Assembly: GCA_910577405.1 (NCBI GenBank) | Contig: CAJTMG010000013.1 | Span: 1 to 64,000 of the forward strand | Source of the DNA: an uncultured Oscillibacter sp. | Lineage (GTDB): Bacteria > Bacillota > Clostridia > Oscillospirales > Oscillospiraceae | DNA: 64,000 nucleotides | Reading direction: 5' to 3' | Part shown: piece after piece, positions 55,907 to 63,868 of the stretch | Position numbering within the stretch: position 1 is the stretch's first letter | Layout of the letters: the number at the start of each line of letters is the position of its first letter | Notes under the pieces: model-generated | What the model was told of the DNA's origin: nothing | The model's input: the letters and a program-made list of their open reading frames with translations, nothing else | Database searches by the model: none | Translations under genes and position numbers: made by a program

Positions 55907-56785
55907 ATGCAGATTCATTTTTCCCAGGCCCAAAGGACAGACGAACCCCTTCTGGGGAACCCACTCCTGCTGTACACGGGAAAGCTGGAGAAAGAGGACA
56001 TGGACTATCCCCGGATCGCTCACACCCATCCGGATTTTGTGGAGTTCATCTACATCCTGGAGGGCAGCGGAGAGTATGAAATCGCCAACCGCTGGTATCC
56101 CGTGAGCCGGGGGGACTTGGTAATCTATAACAGCGGGGTGAGCCACTACGAATTCGCCCATAACCAGCGGCTCCCCCTGCTGTACTGCGCGGCGTCGGGA
56201 ATTCAGCTCCCGGGACTGGGCCCCAACCAGGTCCTGACCGAGAACGTCAGCCCTGTGCTCCACCTCCGGAAAGACCAGCCCTTGATTCCGCTGCTTCTTG
56301 AAAAGCTGTTCGAAACCGCCCTGCTGGACATCTGCCAAGGCCCCGCCCTCTGTCAAGCGCTCTTCCAGGCCTTCCTGCACCTGGTGCTGGAGGCGGCAGA
56401 GACGGCAGAACAGGTGGAGCATGAGAGCAGTTCCGTGCCCCAGATCGGCCAGGATATCCGGAGCTATGTGGACCGCCAGCCCTTGAAGACCCTCTCCGTG
56501 TCCCAGACGGCTCAGGCGTTCGGCATCAGCGAGTCCTACCTGGCCCGGGTCTTCCGGAAGTCCTTCGGCTGTTCCCTGATGGAATATATCATACGCAAGC
56601 GCATTGGAGAGGCCCAGTCCCTGCTTATGACCACTACGCTCTCCATCCAGGAGATCAGCGAGTATGTGGGCTACCAGAACCAGAGCTACTTCGGGAAAGT
56701 CTTCGCCGAACACGTGGGCCTGCCCCCTCTGCGCTATCGGAAGATCCATCGGCGTCAGAATGCCCCGGAGGTCCCGGAGCCTTGA
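55907..56785 (+). CDS. AraC-family regulator
   Basis: A 292-residue protein. The N-terminal cupin-type sensor (HTHPDFVEFIYILEGSGEYE near 40-59, then GDLVIYNSGVSHYEF) is followed by two C-terminal helix-turn-helix motifs: LSVSQTAQAFGISESYLARV near 198-217 and LSIQEISEYVGYQNQSYFGK near 246-265. GGGAGGAAATTC precedes the ATG. It diverges from the SDR/ABC operon and likely activates it when the sugar binds. It converges with the IolG-like gene with a one-base gap. Confidence 0.88.
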   Translation: MQIHFSQAQRTDEPLLGNPLLLYTGKLEKEDMDYPRIAHTHPDFVEFIYILEGSGEYEIANRWYPVSRGDLVIYNSGVSHYEFAHNQRLPLLYCAASGIQLPGLGPNQVLTENVSPVLHLRKDQPLIPLLLEKLFETALLDICQGPALCQALFQAFLHLVLEAAETAEQVEHESSSVPQIGQDIRSYVDRQPLKTLSVSQTAQAFGISESYLARVFRKSFGCSLMEYIIRKRIGEAQSLLMTTTLSIQEISEYVGYQNQSYFGKVFAEHVGLPPLRYRKIHRRQNAPEVPEP

Positions 56786-56786
56786 C

Positions 56787-57794
56787 TTACTCCACCTCGG
56801 AGATCGCTACGGGCCGGTGCTCCTTGAGGGACTTCACAGCGGCGGCGGCCATGAGAACAGGATAGAGGCCGTCCATGCCGGTGACAGGGGTTTCCAGATC
56901 CTTGGACACCGCTTCGGCAAAGGCCTGCATCTCGCTGACAAAGGCGTTTGTATAGCGGTCCCACATGACCTTGTAGCAGCTTTCAGACATGGTGCCCTCC
57001 GCGCCGTAGAAGACAGCGGTTGAGGGGGTATCGTTGGCGTTCAGGGCCGCGCCCTCGGAGCCGAAGACCTCAACACGCTGGTCGTAGCCATAGACGGCCT
57101 TGCGGCTGTTGTCGATGATGCCGATGGCTCCGTTCGCAAAGCGCAGGGTCACCACGGCGGTATCCACATCCCCGGCTTCCCCAATGGCGGGGTCTACCAG
57201 GACGGAACCCACGGCGGAAACTTCCTTCACCTCGCTGCCTGCCAGGAACCGGGCCATATCAAAGTCATGGATCATCATATCATAGAAGATGCCGCCGGAA
57301 ACCTTCACGTAAGCAATCGGCGGGGGTTCCGGGTCCCGGGAGCTGATTTTGATCAGGTTCACCTTGCCCACCTTGCCGCTGCGTACCATATCATAGACGG
57401 CCCGGTGATTGTGGTCGAAACGGCGGCAGAAGCCTATCTGGAGCTTCACACCGGCGTCCTGAGCGGCCTGGATTGCCTGACGGACCCGCTGGATATCATA
57501 ATCAATGGGCTTCTCACAGAAAATATGCTTCTTCTCGGCGGCGGCCCGGAGGATAAAGTCCGCGTGAGTGTTGGTGGAGGAGCAGATGAGCACCGCCTCG
57601 ATCTCCGGGTCTTTAAGGATGACTTCCGCGTCCTTGGCGGCCACAGGGATGCCCAGGCTCTTGGCGAACGCCTCCGTCTCCTCGTTCATAAAGGGGTCCG
57701 CGATGGCCTTAATTTCCAGTTCAGGGACAAACATGGTGATATTCTTGGCGTGGACCTTGCCGATGCGTCCCGCGCCGATGATGCCGACTTTCAT
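56787..57794 (-). CDS. Inositol 2-dehydrogenase-like oxidoreductase (Gfo/Idh/MocA)
   Basis: A 335-residue NAD-dependent dehydrogenase with VGIIGAGRIGKVHAKNI near 3-19, IFCEKPIDYDIQRVRQ near 91-106, QIGFCRRFDHNHRAVYDMV near 121-139 and GGIFYDMMIHDFDMARFL near 164-181, a close match to IolG-type myo-inositol 2-dehydrogenases (catalytic Lys of EKP, then Asp/His in HDFDM). It would oxidise myo-inositol to 2-keto-myo-inositol. AAAGGAGG precedes the ATG at 57794, 17 bases after the isomerase gene. Confidence 0.8.
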   Translation of the reverse strand: MKVGIIGAGRIGKVHAKNITMFVPELEIKAIADPFMNEETEAFAKSLGIPVAAKDAEVILKDPEIEAVLICSSTNTHADFILRAAAEKKHIFCEKPIDYDIQRVRQAIQAAQDAGVKLQIGFCRRFDHNHRAVYDMVRSGKVGKVNLIKISSRDPEPPPIAYVKVSGGIFYDMMIHDFDMARFLAGSEVKEVSAVGSVLVDPAIGEAGDVDTAVVTLRFANGAIGIIDNSRKAVYGYDQRVEVFGSEGAALNANDTPSTAVFYGAEGTMSESCYKVMWDRYTNAFVSEMQAFAEAVSKDLETPVTGMDGLYPVLMAAAAVKSLKEHRPVAISEVE

Positions 57795-57811
57795 AGGATA
57801 TCCTCCTTTTA

Positions 57812-58597
57812 TCAATAAGACATGATGGCCTTAACAGCCGCTTCCGTGGTGGTCTGGGGGAAGAGTTCGAAGCCCACCAGCCCCTGATAGCCCACGCTTT
57901 CCAGGCACTCATAGACCCGGTGGTAATTGATCTCCCCGGTACCGGGCTCGTGACGTCCCGGCGCGTCGGCCACGTGGATATGACCGAACTGGTCCCCGCA
58001 GGCCCGGATGGTGTCGCAGATGCTGCCCTCGTTGAGCTGCATATGGTACACGTCATAGAGGACCTTCAGCATGGGGGAGCCGATGAGCCGGGTCATTTCA
58101 GCGGCCATGCGGGTATTCCGGAGGAAGTTGCCTACATGGTCCGTGGTGATGTTCAGGGCTTCCAGATTCATGCGGATGCCGGATTCCTCGGCGATCCTGG
58201 CGCACTCCTTCAAGGTGTCGAACATAGCGCAGAGTTTTACAGTGTCGCTAAGTTCGTCGTAGTGATTGATGACCACGCCGCCATCTCCCAGACCGTTGGA
58301 GTGAATGGTAACGGACCGTGCGCCCACCTGCTTGGCGGCCTCCACAGAACGGCGGAGGAAGGCCAGGTAGTCCTCCTTCTGGGCCGGGTCGATGAGGGAG
58401 AGTTCCGCATCACCATTGAAGCCGGAGATGCCGATGCCCGCAGATTCCGCCGCCGCTTTCACCACAGCAAGGTCCTTGTCCGTCCAGCTCCAGAACTCCA
58501 CAAAGTCGAAGCCGTCCTTCTTCGCCGCCTGGAACCGCTCCAGAAACGGCAGCTCGCTGTACAGGGCTTCAATGCAGGCCGATGTTTTGAATACCAT
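57812..58597 (-). CDS. Hydroxypyruvate/inosose isomerase-like TIM barrel
   Basis: A 261-residue AP-endonuclease-2-type TIM barrel with GFDFVEFWSWTDKDLAVV near 29-46, IRMNLEALNI near 140-149, VLYDVYHMQLNEGS near 174-187, GHIHVADAPGRHEPGTGEIN near 201-220 and GFELFPQ. The last motifs match hydroxypyruvate isomerase (Hyi) and IolI/IolO-type inosose isomerases. Paired with the IolG-like gene, an inosose isomerase is the more likely role. GAAGGAGG precedes the ATG. Its promoter region carries several TGTGC/GCACA half-sites. Confidence 0.78.
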   Translation of the reverse strand: MVFKTSACIEALYSELPFLERFQAAKKDGFDFVEFWSWTDKDLAVVKAAAESAGIGISGFNGDAELSLIDPAQKEDYLAFLRRSVEAAKQVGARSVTIHSNGLGDGGVVINHYDELSDTVKLCAMFDTLKECARIAEESGIRMNLEALNITTDHVGNFLRNTRMAAEMTRLIGSPMLKVLYDVYHMQLNEGSICDTIRACGDQFGHIHVADAPGRHEPGTGEINYHRVYECLESVGYQGLVGFELFPQTTTEAAVKAIMSY

Positions 58598-58617
58598 GTC
58601 GCGCCTCCTTCAATGCA

Positions 58618-58839
58618 ATGTGCTTTTTTGTGTGCTTTTTTGTATAACGCACAAGCTCTTCTGATGCACATGATAACATATTTCAGCATAAAGTCAATCC
58701 GCCTTTCTATATTTTTCATATTTTCAGAGATTTTCACAAAAACAACCTTTGATTTTTTACGGATTGACAAGGACGGCGGGACGTGTATAATAGAAAACAA
58801 GATATGTGCAAAATAAAACGAGAGTCATAAAAAGCACAA
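58618..58839. promoter_or_regulatory. TGTGC/GCACA half-sites between hyi-like and lacI-like genes
   Basis: Six half-sites: ATGTGC at 58618 and 58804, TGTGC at 58631, and GCACA(A/T) at 58649, 58666 and 58834. They form nested inverted pairs around the divergent promoters and are candidate operators of the LacI-type regulator. Confidence 0.45.
58764..58791 (+). promoter_or_regulatory. Sigma-A promoter of the LacI-type gene
   Basis: TTGACA (58764-58769), 16 bases, TATAAT (58786-58791): consensus in both boxes. Confidence 0.85.
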
Positions 58840-58853
58840 GGGGGCGTTTTGGG

Positions 58854-59882
58854 ATGAAGGGGAAAGCAACGATTCAGATGGTAGCGGAGCGGGCAGGAGT
58901 ATCCCGGGGGACGGTGGACCGGGTACTGAATGGCCGGCCTCATGTAAACGAGGAAGCCCGGCGGAAGGTGCTGGAGGCGGCGGAAGCCCTGGGGTATGTG
59001 CCTCTTTCACAGCGGCGGCAGGAGGAAGGGCCGGCGGGACTGACCCTGGGAATCCTCCTGCCCAACTGGGAGGGTCAATTCCGGGCGGAGGCGGCTCGGG
59101 GGATTCGGCTGGCCCGGGCGGAGCTGGAGGAGTCCGGGGTGCGGGTAGAACTGCGGCGCTGCGAGACCGACGGGGAAGCGGAGGCGCTGGGACATCTGGA
59201 GGAGCTGTGGGCAGCGGGGGCGGCGGGCTTCGCGGTCTGCGCTGTGGACGGTCCGTCGGTATCAGCCTGGGTATCTGCCCGGGTAGAGGAAGGTATTCCC
59301 TGCGTGACCTTCAACTCAGACCTGCCGGAGAGCGGACGGCTGAATTTTGTGGGCCAGGACGTGCGGAAAGCGGGCCGGGTGGCGGCGGGACTGATGTATA
59401 AATGCGTTTCCGGCCGGGGTCCTGTGCTGGCGGCGGCGGGAAACCTGAAGTTCCATGCCCACCGGCAGCGTCTGGAGGGCTTCCGGGAACGGTTGGAAGA
59501 GTTGGGCTTTCCTATGAAGGATTTGGTTGTCCGGGAGACCTTCAACGACTACGGCAGGACCCTGGAGGCCGTGTCCCAGACCCTGGAAGCCCTGCCGGAG
59601 CTGCAAGGGGTCTATATGGCTAATTTCAGCGTGGCCGCCTGCTGCGACGCCATCAGCCGGGCGGGACGGACGGGCCAGGTCCATGTGCTCTGCCATGACA
59701 TCAACGACGGTATCCGGCAGCTTCTCCGGGTCGGGGCTGTGGACTTTACCATTCCCCAGGATATGGAGAGTCAAGTCTGCGTTCCCCTTCTCCTGCTTCG
59801 GGACTACCTGCGGAAGAAATCCCCGCCTATGGTCCCTGCCTCCGGTCATATCGGTATCCTCTGCCCGGAAAATCTGGACTGA
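58854..59882 (+). CDS. LacI-family regulator
   Basis: A 342-residue protein with an N-terminal LacI helix-turn-helix (TIQMVAERAGVSRGTVDRVL near 5-24, NGRPHVNEEARRKVLEAAEA near 25-44) and a periplasmic-binding-protein-like sensor domain (LTLGILLPNWEGQFRAEAAR near 61-80, then AVDGPSV). The sensor type resembles RbsB-like inositol or pentose binders. It diverges from the hyi-iolG pair and has a consensus promoter. It is likely their repressor, with a sugar as inducer. Confidence 0.87.
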   Translation: MKGKATIQMVAERAGVSRGTVDRVLNGRPHVNEEARRKVLEAAEALGYVPLSQRRQEEGPAGLTLGILLPNWEGQFRAEAARGIRLARAELEESGVRVELRRCETDGEAEALGHLEELWAAGAAGFAVCAVDGPSVSAWVSARVEEGIPCVTFNSDLPESGRLNFVGQDVRKAGRVAAGLMYKCVSGRGPVLAAAGNLKFHAHRQRLEGFRERLEELGFPMKDLVVRETFNDYGRTLEAVSQTLEALPELQGVYMANFSVAACCDAISRAGRTGQVHVLCHDINDGIRQLLRVGAVDFTIPQDMESQVCVPLLLLRDYLRKKSPPMVPASGHIGILCPENLD

Positions 59883-59923
59883 TCCCGTTCCCGGAAAGCC
59901 GCCGGACTCCTTTCTGCAAAAAA

Positions 59924-59973
59924 CGCCTGAGGCCTGCCGGATACGCCGGAGGTCTCAGGCGATCTTGATTTTT
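59924..59973. terminator. Bidirectional terminator between lacI-type gene and ispE
   Basis: Twelve-base arms (CGCCTGAGGCCT with AGGTCTCAGGCG, one G-T pair) with T-rich tracts on both strands, between convergent genes. The remaining 59974-60147 holds no gene. Confidence 0.85.
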
Positions 59974-60147
59974 CAGGAGAACGAGCGGGGCAGACGGGGA
60001 ATTCTCCGCCGGAGCGCAGCCTATCATTGACGGCATTCCTGCCAAGGGCGACTGTTGGAAAGAGGGGCATTCGTCAGCGCATCATCCGGTAAACGGCGCA
60101 GGTTTTCCCATACAAATGGCGGCACGCGCTTTATAATGAGAAATGCG

Positions 60148-61011
60148 TCAGATCAGGCGTCCCATGGGCTGAGCGAGAGCGGCGGTCTGACAGACATTCC
60201 GAAGGTCGTCCAAAGCGGCGGACGCGTCTTCTTTATGGGCAAAAATCCCCACGACAGAGGGCCCGGAGCCGGACATTACAGCATTGAGGGCACCAAAGCG
60301 GCAGAGGGTATTTTTTATGTAAAGCACCTCCCGCTGTTCCGGCGGTTCCAGAACGGACTCAAAGACATTTCCCATACAGGCAGCGGCGGAATGCAGGTCC
60401 CCCTTGCGGAGCGCGCCGGCCATACCGTTCACATCCGGGCCGTCGGAGGGCGTGCGGCTATGGAGGCGCCGGAACATCTCGGGGGTAGGCAAATCAAAGG
60501 CAGGCTTTGCAATCACGAGCCAGCAGGGAGGCAGGGGAGGCAGGTCTGTAAGGCGTTCGCCGCGTCCCTCCGCCAACGCCGCCCCGCCCCGCACGCAGAA
60601 CGGAACGTCGCTTCCCACGGTCAATCCAATGGCCTCCAGTTCTGCCGGGTCCATTTCAGGGCAGTACATTTCCCGCAGAAGCCGCAGAACCGCCGCCACG
60701 TCCGCACTGCCGCCGCCCAGACCGGCATATGCAGGGGTACGCTTTTCCAGCCTAACCTCCAGACCTGGCACGGGGCGGCCCAGAACGGCGAAAAATGCCT
60801 CTGCCGCCCGCTGTTCCAGGGTTTTTACGCCCTCCGGCAAATCCATCACCAAAAGACGGAATCCCTCCGGCATTTCCCGTATGGTCACCTGATCCTGCAA
60901 GCTGACGGACTGCATCACCATCCGCATTTCGTGATAGCCGTCCGGCCGGGGCCCCAGAACGTCCAGAGCAAGATTGATTTTCGCCGGCGCCGATTGTGAA
61001 TACATGGACAT
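60148..61011 (-). CDS. ispE: 4-diphosphocytidyl-2-C-methyl-D-erythritol kinase
   Basis: A 287-residue GHMP kinase beginning MSMYSQSAPAKINLALDVLG, with the ATP motif PAYAGLGGGSADVAAVLRLL near 92-111 and VMSGSGPSVVGIFAH near 244-258. It phosphorylates CDP-methylerythritol in the MEP isoprenoid pathway, which supplies the precursor for the HepT tail. GGAGGCA precedes the ATG. It lies 9 bases after the lipase gene on the same strand. Confidence 0.93.
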   Translation of the reverse strand: MSMYSQSAPAKINLALDVLGPRPDGYHEMRMVMQSVSLQDQVTIREMPEGFRLLVMDLPEGVKTLEQRAAEAFFAVLGRPVPGLEVRLEKRTPAYAGLGGGSADVAAVLRLLREMYCPEMDPAELEAIGLTVGSDVPFCVRGGAALAEGRGERLTDLPPLPPCWLVIAKPAFDLPTPEMFRRLHSRTPSDGPDVNGMAGALRKGDLHSAAACMGNVFESVLEPPEQREVLYIKNTLCRFGALNAVMSGSGPSVVGIFAHKEDASAALDDLRNVCQTAALAQPMGRLI

Positions 61012-61020
61012 TGCCTCCTG

Positions 61021-61788
61021 TCAAAATCCCATTTCCGCCAGTTCCGCCGCAAGATGCAGGTAAAACTGAACCGCGGAAAAATTCTGATGTTTACGCCGTC
61101 TTCCACCCGCCGCGTCCTGATGGGAAACGTCCTCCAGAATGCCCCGGTCCCGGCCCCAAACGGCGGATTCCGGCGACACCAGGCCATCTGTCGGCGCGTC
61201 TGTCTTGGTCAGCCAGAGCTGAACGCGGTCCATGGGGTCCCAGCCGGGGTGAAGCAGACGGGCCTGCCAGCTCTGATAGTAAACCTGGGGATCGTCGGGG
61301 TTCTCCAGATTAAAGCGTTCCATAGCGGCGGGCGTCAAGGCTTCCAGGGCGGCAAGGAAATCCGGGCTGAGGTCCCCGTGGGCGCGCCAGAAGGATTCCA
61401 TTGCACCTCCGGCCAGCCTGCAAAGACGGGGCCGCGTCAGCCAGTACGCCGCAGATTTGGAGCCATGGTGCGGGGTGCAGATGGTAGTCAGGGAAGCGGT
61501 GCGGCTGCCGAATCCAAGCCCTGAAATCAGCAGACGGCATTCGATACCGCCTTTGGAGTGGGCGACAAGATTCAGCCGTTCCGCGCCGGTCTGCACAAGG
61601 ACTTCCTCCCCGCGCCGCCGCAGGGCTTCCGCGTTTCCGGCCACGCTCCCTAAGGCGTCCTGCCCGCTGAGAAAAACGGCGTAACCAGCTCCTTTCAGTG
61701 TTCTGACCATCGCTCCCCAGTAGGAGATCGCCCAGTCGTCACGCCAGTTCAGGCCATGGACCAGCAGAATCGGATATCGTGTTGCCAT
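61021..61788 (-). CDS. Lipase/alpha-beta hydrolase
   Basis: A 255-residue alpha/beta hydrolase without a clear signal peptide. RYPILLVHGLNWRDD near 4-18 is the oxyanion-loop HG motif, LNLVAHSKGGIECRLLISGL near 72-91 holds the nucleophile serine, and TTICTPHHGSKSAAYW near 101-116 is typical of bacterial triacylglycerol lipases (AHSxGG, TP.HGS). A candidate acid is in LTKTDAPTDGLVSPES and the histidine in DVSHQDAAG. Cytoplasmic esterase activity is likely. The substrate is unknown. Confidence 0.83.
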   Translation of the reverse strand: MATRYPILLVHGLNWRDDWAISYWGAMVRTLKGAGYAVFLSGQDALGSVAGNAEALRRRGEEVLVQTGAERLNLVAHSKGGIECRLLISGLGFGSRTASLTTICTPHHGSKSAAYWLTRPRLCRLAGGAMESFWRAHGDLSPDFLAALEALTPAAMERFNLENPDDPQVYYQSWQARLLHPGWDPMDRVQLWLTKTDAPTDGLVSPESAVWGRDRGILEDVSHQDAAGGRRRKHQNFSAVQFYLHLAAELAEMGF

Positions 61789-61888
61789 TTGGAATCCGCT
61801 CCTTTTGTTTGGTACGGAGTTGTTGCTTCAATGAAGAAAAAGCTTCTGACGCGGGACGGTTATTACATAGTGTAACACAAACGGCGCC

Positions 61889-61921
61889 AAAAAGCCAGCC
61901 CAGGAATCGACCCAGGCCGGC
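61889..61921 (-). terminator. Terminator after spoVAF
   Basis: On the minus strand GCCGGCC and GGCTGGC arms (one wobble) around a 14-base loop, followed by TTTTT. It isolates spoVAF from the lipase-ispE genes. Confidence 0.7.
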
Positions 61922-61934
61922 AGTTTTGAGGCAG

Positions 61935-63353
61935 TCAGGTATTATCCCGGCTGATAGGCTCGCGAATCAGGAGTCGCCGGAAGGCTTTTGCGTTAAAGGG
62001 AATCAAGGGATAGAGATAGCCTTTGCCGACAATGGGCTTTGTGGTGGCCACCAGAACGAGGATGCCCAAGACGCCCAGACCAAAGCCCCATACATCAAAG
62101 GCAGCGGTCAGGAGCAGCAGAACCACCCGCAGAAGCTTAAAGGCGTAGCCCATCTCATAGCTCGGCTGCGCAAAGCTGGCTACAGACACAAAGGCCATAT
62201 ACACCAGCACTTCCGGTCCCAGCCAGCCGGCCTGCACCGCGAAGTCGCCGAGAATGAGTGCCCCCAGCATGGAGAAGGAGTTGGAGAGGGAATCCGGGGT
62301 GTTGAGGGACGCGAGTTTCAGCACGTCAATCAGGAATTCCACCACCAGAAGCTGCCACAGCAATCCCAACGAGGCAGGTTCGGGGGAGGACAGGAATTTC
62401 AGCGCCTCCGGAAGCCGTCCTGTCTCCTTGACCATCAGATACCAAGCCGGGGTAATCAGCAGGGAAATCAGAAAGACGACTATGCGCAGCAATCGAAGAT
62501 ATGTTCCGATAAGAGGCGGGAAATAGAACTCATTGGCCTCCTGGGTGAAGTCAAAGAAGGTGGTGGGCAGGATCATAACGGATGGCGAGTTATCCACCAT
62601 CAGGACCACGCTGCCCTCCATAATACTGGCGGCGGCGCTGTCCGGACGTTCGGTAAAGCGGACCTTCGGAAAGGGATTGTACCACTGCTTGGGCCGAATG
62701 GCTTCTGATACGCTCTCTTGGGCCATAGAGAGAGAGTTCACATCAATATTGTTCAGCTTGTCCCGAATTTCCGCAAGAAGTTCAGGGTTTGCTTTGTCGT
62801 TCAGATAGCAGAGGACAGCGTCGGTATGGGAGCGGTTTCCGACTTTCAGCCCTTCCATGGTCAGGTGCGGGTCCCGGATTCGCCGCCGCAGCAAAGCCAT
62901 ATTGGGCACCACGGCCTCAATAAAACCGTCGTGAGAGCCCCGCAGAACTTTGCCGTCCGGAGGCTCTTCCACACCCCGGCCGGGATAATCCTTCGCGTCA
63001 ATCTGCGCCGCGCCTTTGAGTCCCTCCACCAGCAGAAGGGTTTTGCCCAGCAGAACAGAAGTCACGATTTCGGCGGCGTCGGTCCCTACATCTACCTCGG
63101 AAAACGAAATGAACCGGTCCACAAACGCCTGCATATCGGTCAGCTCAGCAAGGGCGTTCTGAGGCAGGGACAGCCAGAAAGCCCCCATGCGTTCCAGAGT
63201 CTCGTCCTTGCCGTAGCCGTCCACAACCCACAGCCGCGCCCGCCGTCCGCCGATGATATAGTCCCGGCTTACCATGTCCACGCTCCGCCCAACACCTAAT
63301 ATATCGTTGAAGTACCGGACGTTTTCCATGTAATTCTCTGATAAATTCTCCAT
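61935..63353 (-). CDS. spoVAF: SpoVAF / GerA-family spore germination protein
   Basis: A 472-residue GerA-type A-subunit. The soluble N-terminal half (YIIGGRRARLWVVDGYGKDE near 32-51, DGKVLRGSHDGFIEAVVPNM near 134-153, RRRIRDPHLTMEGLKVGNRS near 157-176) and PTTFFDFTQEANEFYFPPLI near 270-289 are followed by four or five membrane helices. Length and N-terminal sequence fit SpoVAF better than GerAA/GerKA. It acts in the spore inner membrane with germinant receptors and the SpoVA dipicolinate channel. Here it stands alone, not in a spoVA operon. The ATG at 63353 follows GGAGG. Confidence 0.82.
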   Translation of the reverse strand: MENLSENYMENVRYFNDILGVGRSVDMVSRDYIIGGRRARLWVVDGYGKDETLERMGAFWLSLPQNALAELTDMQAFVDRFISFSEVDVGTDAAEIVTSVLLGKTLLLVEGLKGAAQIDAKDYPGRGVEEPPDGKVLRGSHDGFIEAVVPNMALLRRRIRDPHLTMEGLKVGNRSHTDAVLCYLNDKANPELLAEIRDKLNNIDVNSLSMAQESVSEAIRPKQWYNPFPKVRFTERPDSAAASIMEGSVVLMVDNSPSVMILPTTFFDFTQEANEFYFPPLIGTYLRLLRIVVFLISLLITPAWYLMVKETGRLPEALKFLSSPEPASLGLLWQLLVVEFLIDVLKLASLNTPDSLSNSFSMLGALILGDFAVQAGWLGPEVLVYMAFVSVASFAQPSYEMGYAFKLLRVVLLLLTAAFDVWGFGLGVLGILVLVATTKPIVGKGYLYPLIPFNAKAFRRLLIREPISRDNT

Positions 63354-63376
63354 ATGACACCTCCAAAGCGTGGCCT

Positions 63377-63405
63377 TAGTATGCGCCGCTTTCTGGAGGT
63401 TATCC
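63377..63405 (-). promoter_or_regulatory. Possible forespore promoter of spoVAF
   Basis: On the minus strand GGATA (63405-63401), 14 bases, GCGCATACTA (63386-63377), close to the GnATA...GGnnAnAnT forespore consensus but with one mismatch in the GG of the -10. Confidence 0.45.
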
Positions 63406-63407
63406 AT

Positions 63408-63700
63408 GTGAAACGCTGAAGATGCTGTTCAGTTCCATAGGGCCGCTTCCTCAAGAGACCGCCCGCGGGAGATGAAACGGCTGGTCAGCATCTTGGCCGG
63501 GAACTGTGGGCAGGGCGTGCAGTGCGTTCGTCCTGTTCCGCCTGTCAGGTATTTTTGATCCTTGGTGAGCGGGTCATGCCGGAGCATATCTGTTGCGTGA
63601 ATGAGCATAAAATCGCCTGGGTTTTCGTACCGGCGCTCTGCAAAGCCCTGCGGGACCGTATGCAGGCAGGATGCTTTCCCGACTGCCCGCGTATGGCGAT
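63408..63700. other. Intergenic region between spoVAF and the GMP synthase promoter
   Basis: About 290 bases with no convincing gene, tRNA or known RNA motif. A 70-codon frame on the plus strand lacks a ribosome site. GC content and codon pattern do not point to protein coding. Confidence 0.35.
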
Positions 63701-63706
63701 TTATGC

Positions 63707-63735
63707 TTGCAATATAGACGGCGGTCCGCTATAAT
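63707..63735 (+). promoter_or_regulatory. Sigma-A promoter of the GMP synthase gene
   Basis: TTGCAA (63707-63712), 17 bases, TATAAT (63730-63735). The start is expected near 63742, leaving a leader of about 127 bases. Confidence 0.8.
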
Positions 63736-63779
63736 AAGGAACAAAGACGCCGTACCGCTGCGTTCCGTACCACGTGAAG

Positions 63780-63833
63780 AAACCCCGGCGGCATAAGCAT
63801 TCTTGGAACCCACTGGCAATCCGTCGGGTTTTT
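63780..63833 (+). promoter_or_regulatory. Structured guaA leader, terminator-like stem-loop
   Basis: AAACCC-C-GGCGG (63780-63791) pairs with CCGTC-GGGTTT (63821-63831) around a 29-base loop and is followed by TTTTT, 36 bases before the start codon. It looks like an attenuator. No known riboswitch consensus was recognised. Confidence 0.4.
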
Positions 63834-63868
63834 ACCATGCAGACAAAATCAATACAGGAGGATACACT

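Noticed and set aside
63742..63868. A purine or ZTP riboswitch in the guaA leader
   Set aside because: Neither the purine core nor the ZTP motif pieces could be found.
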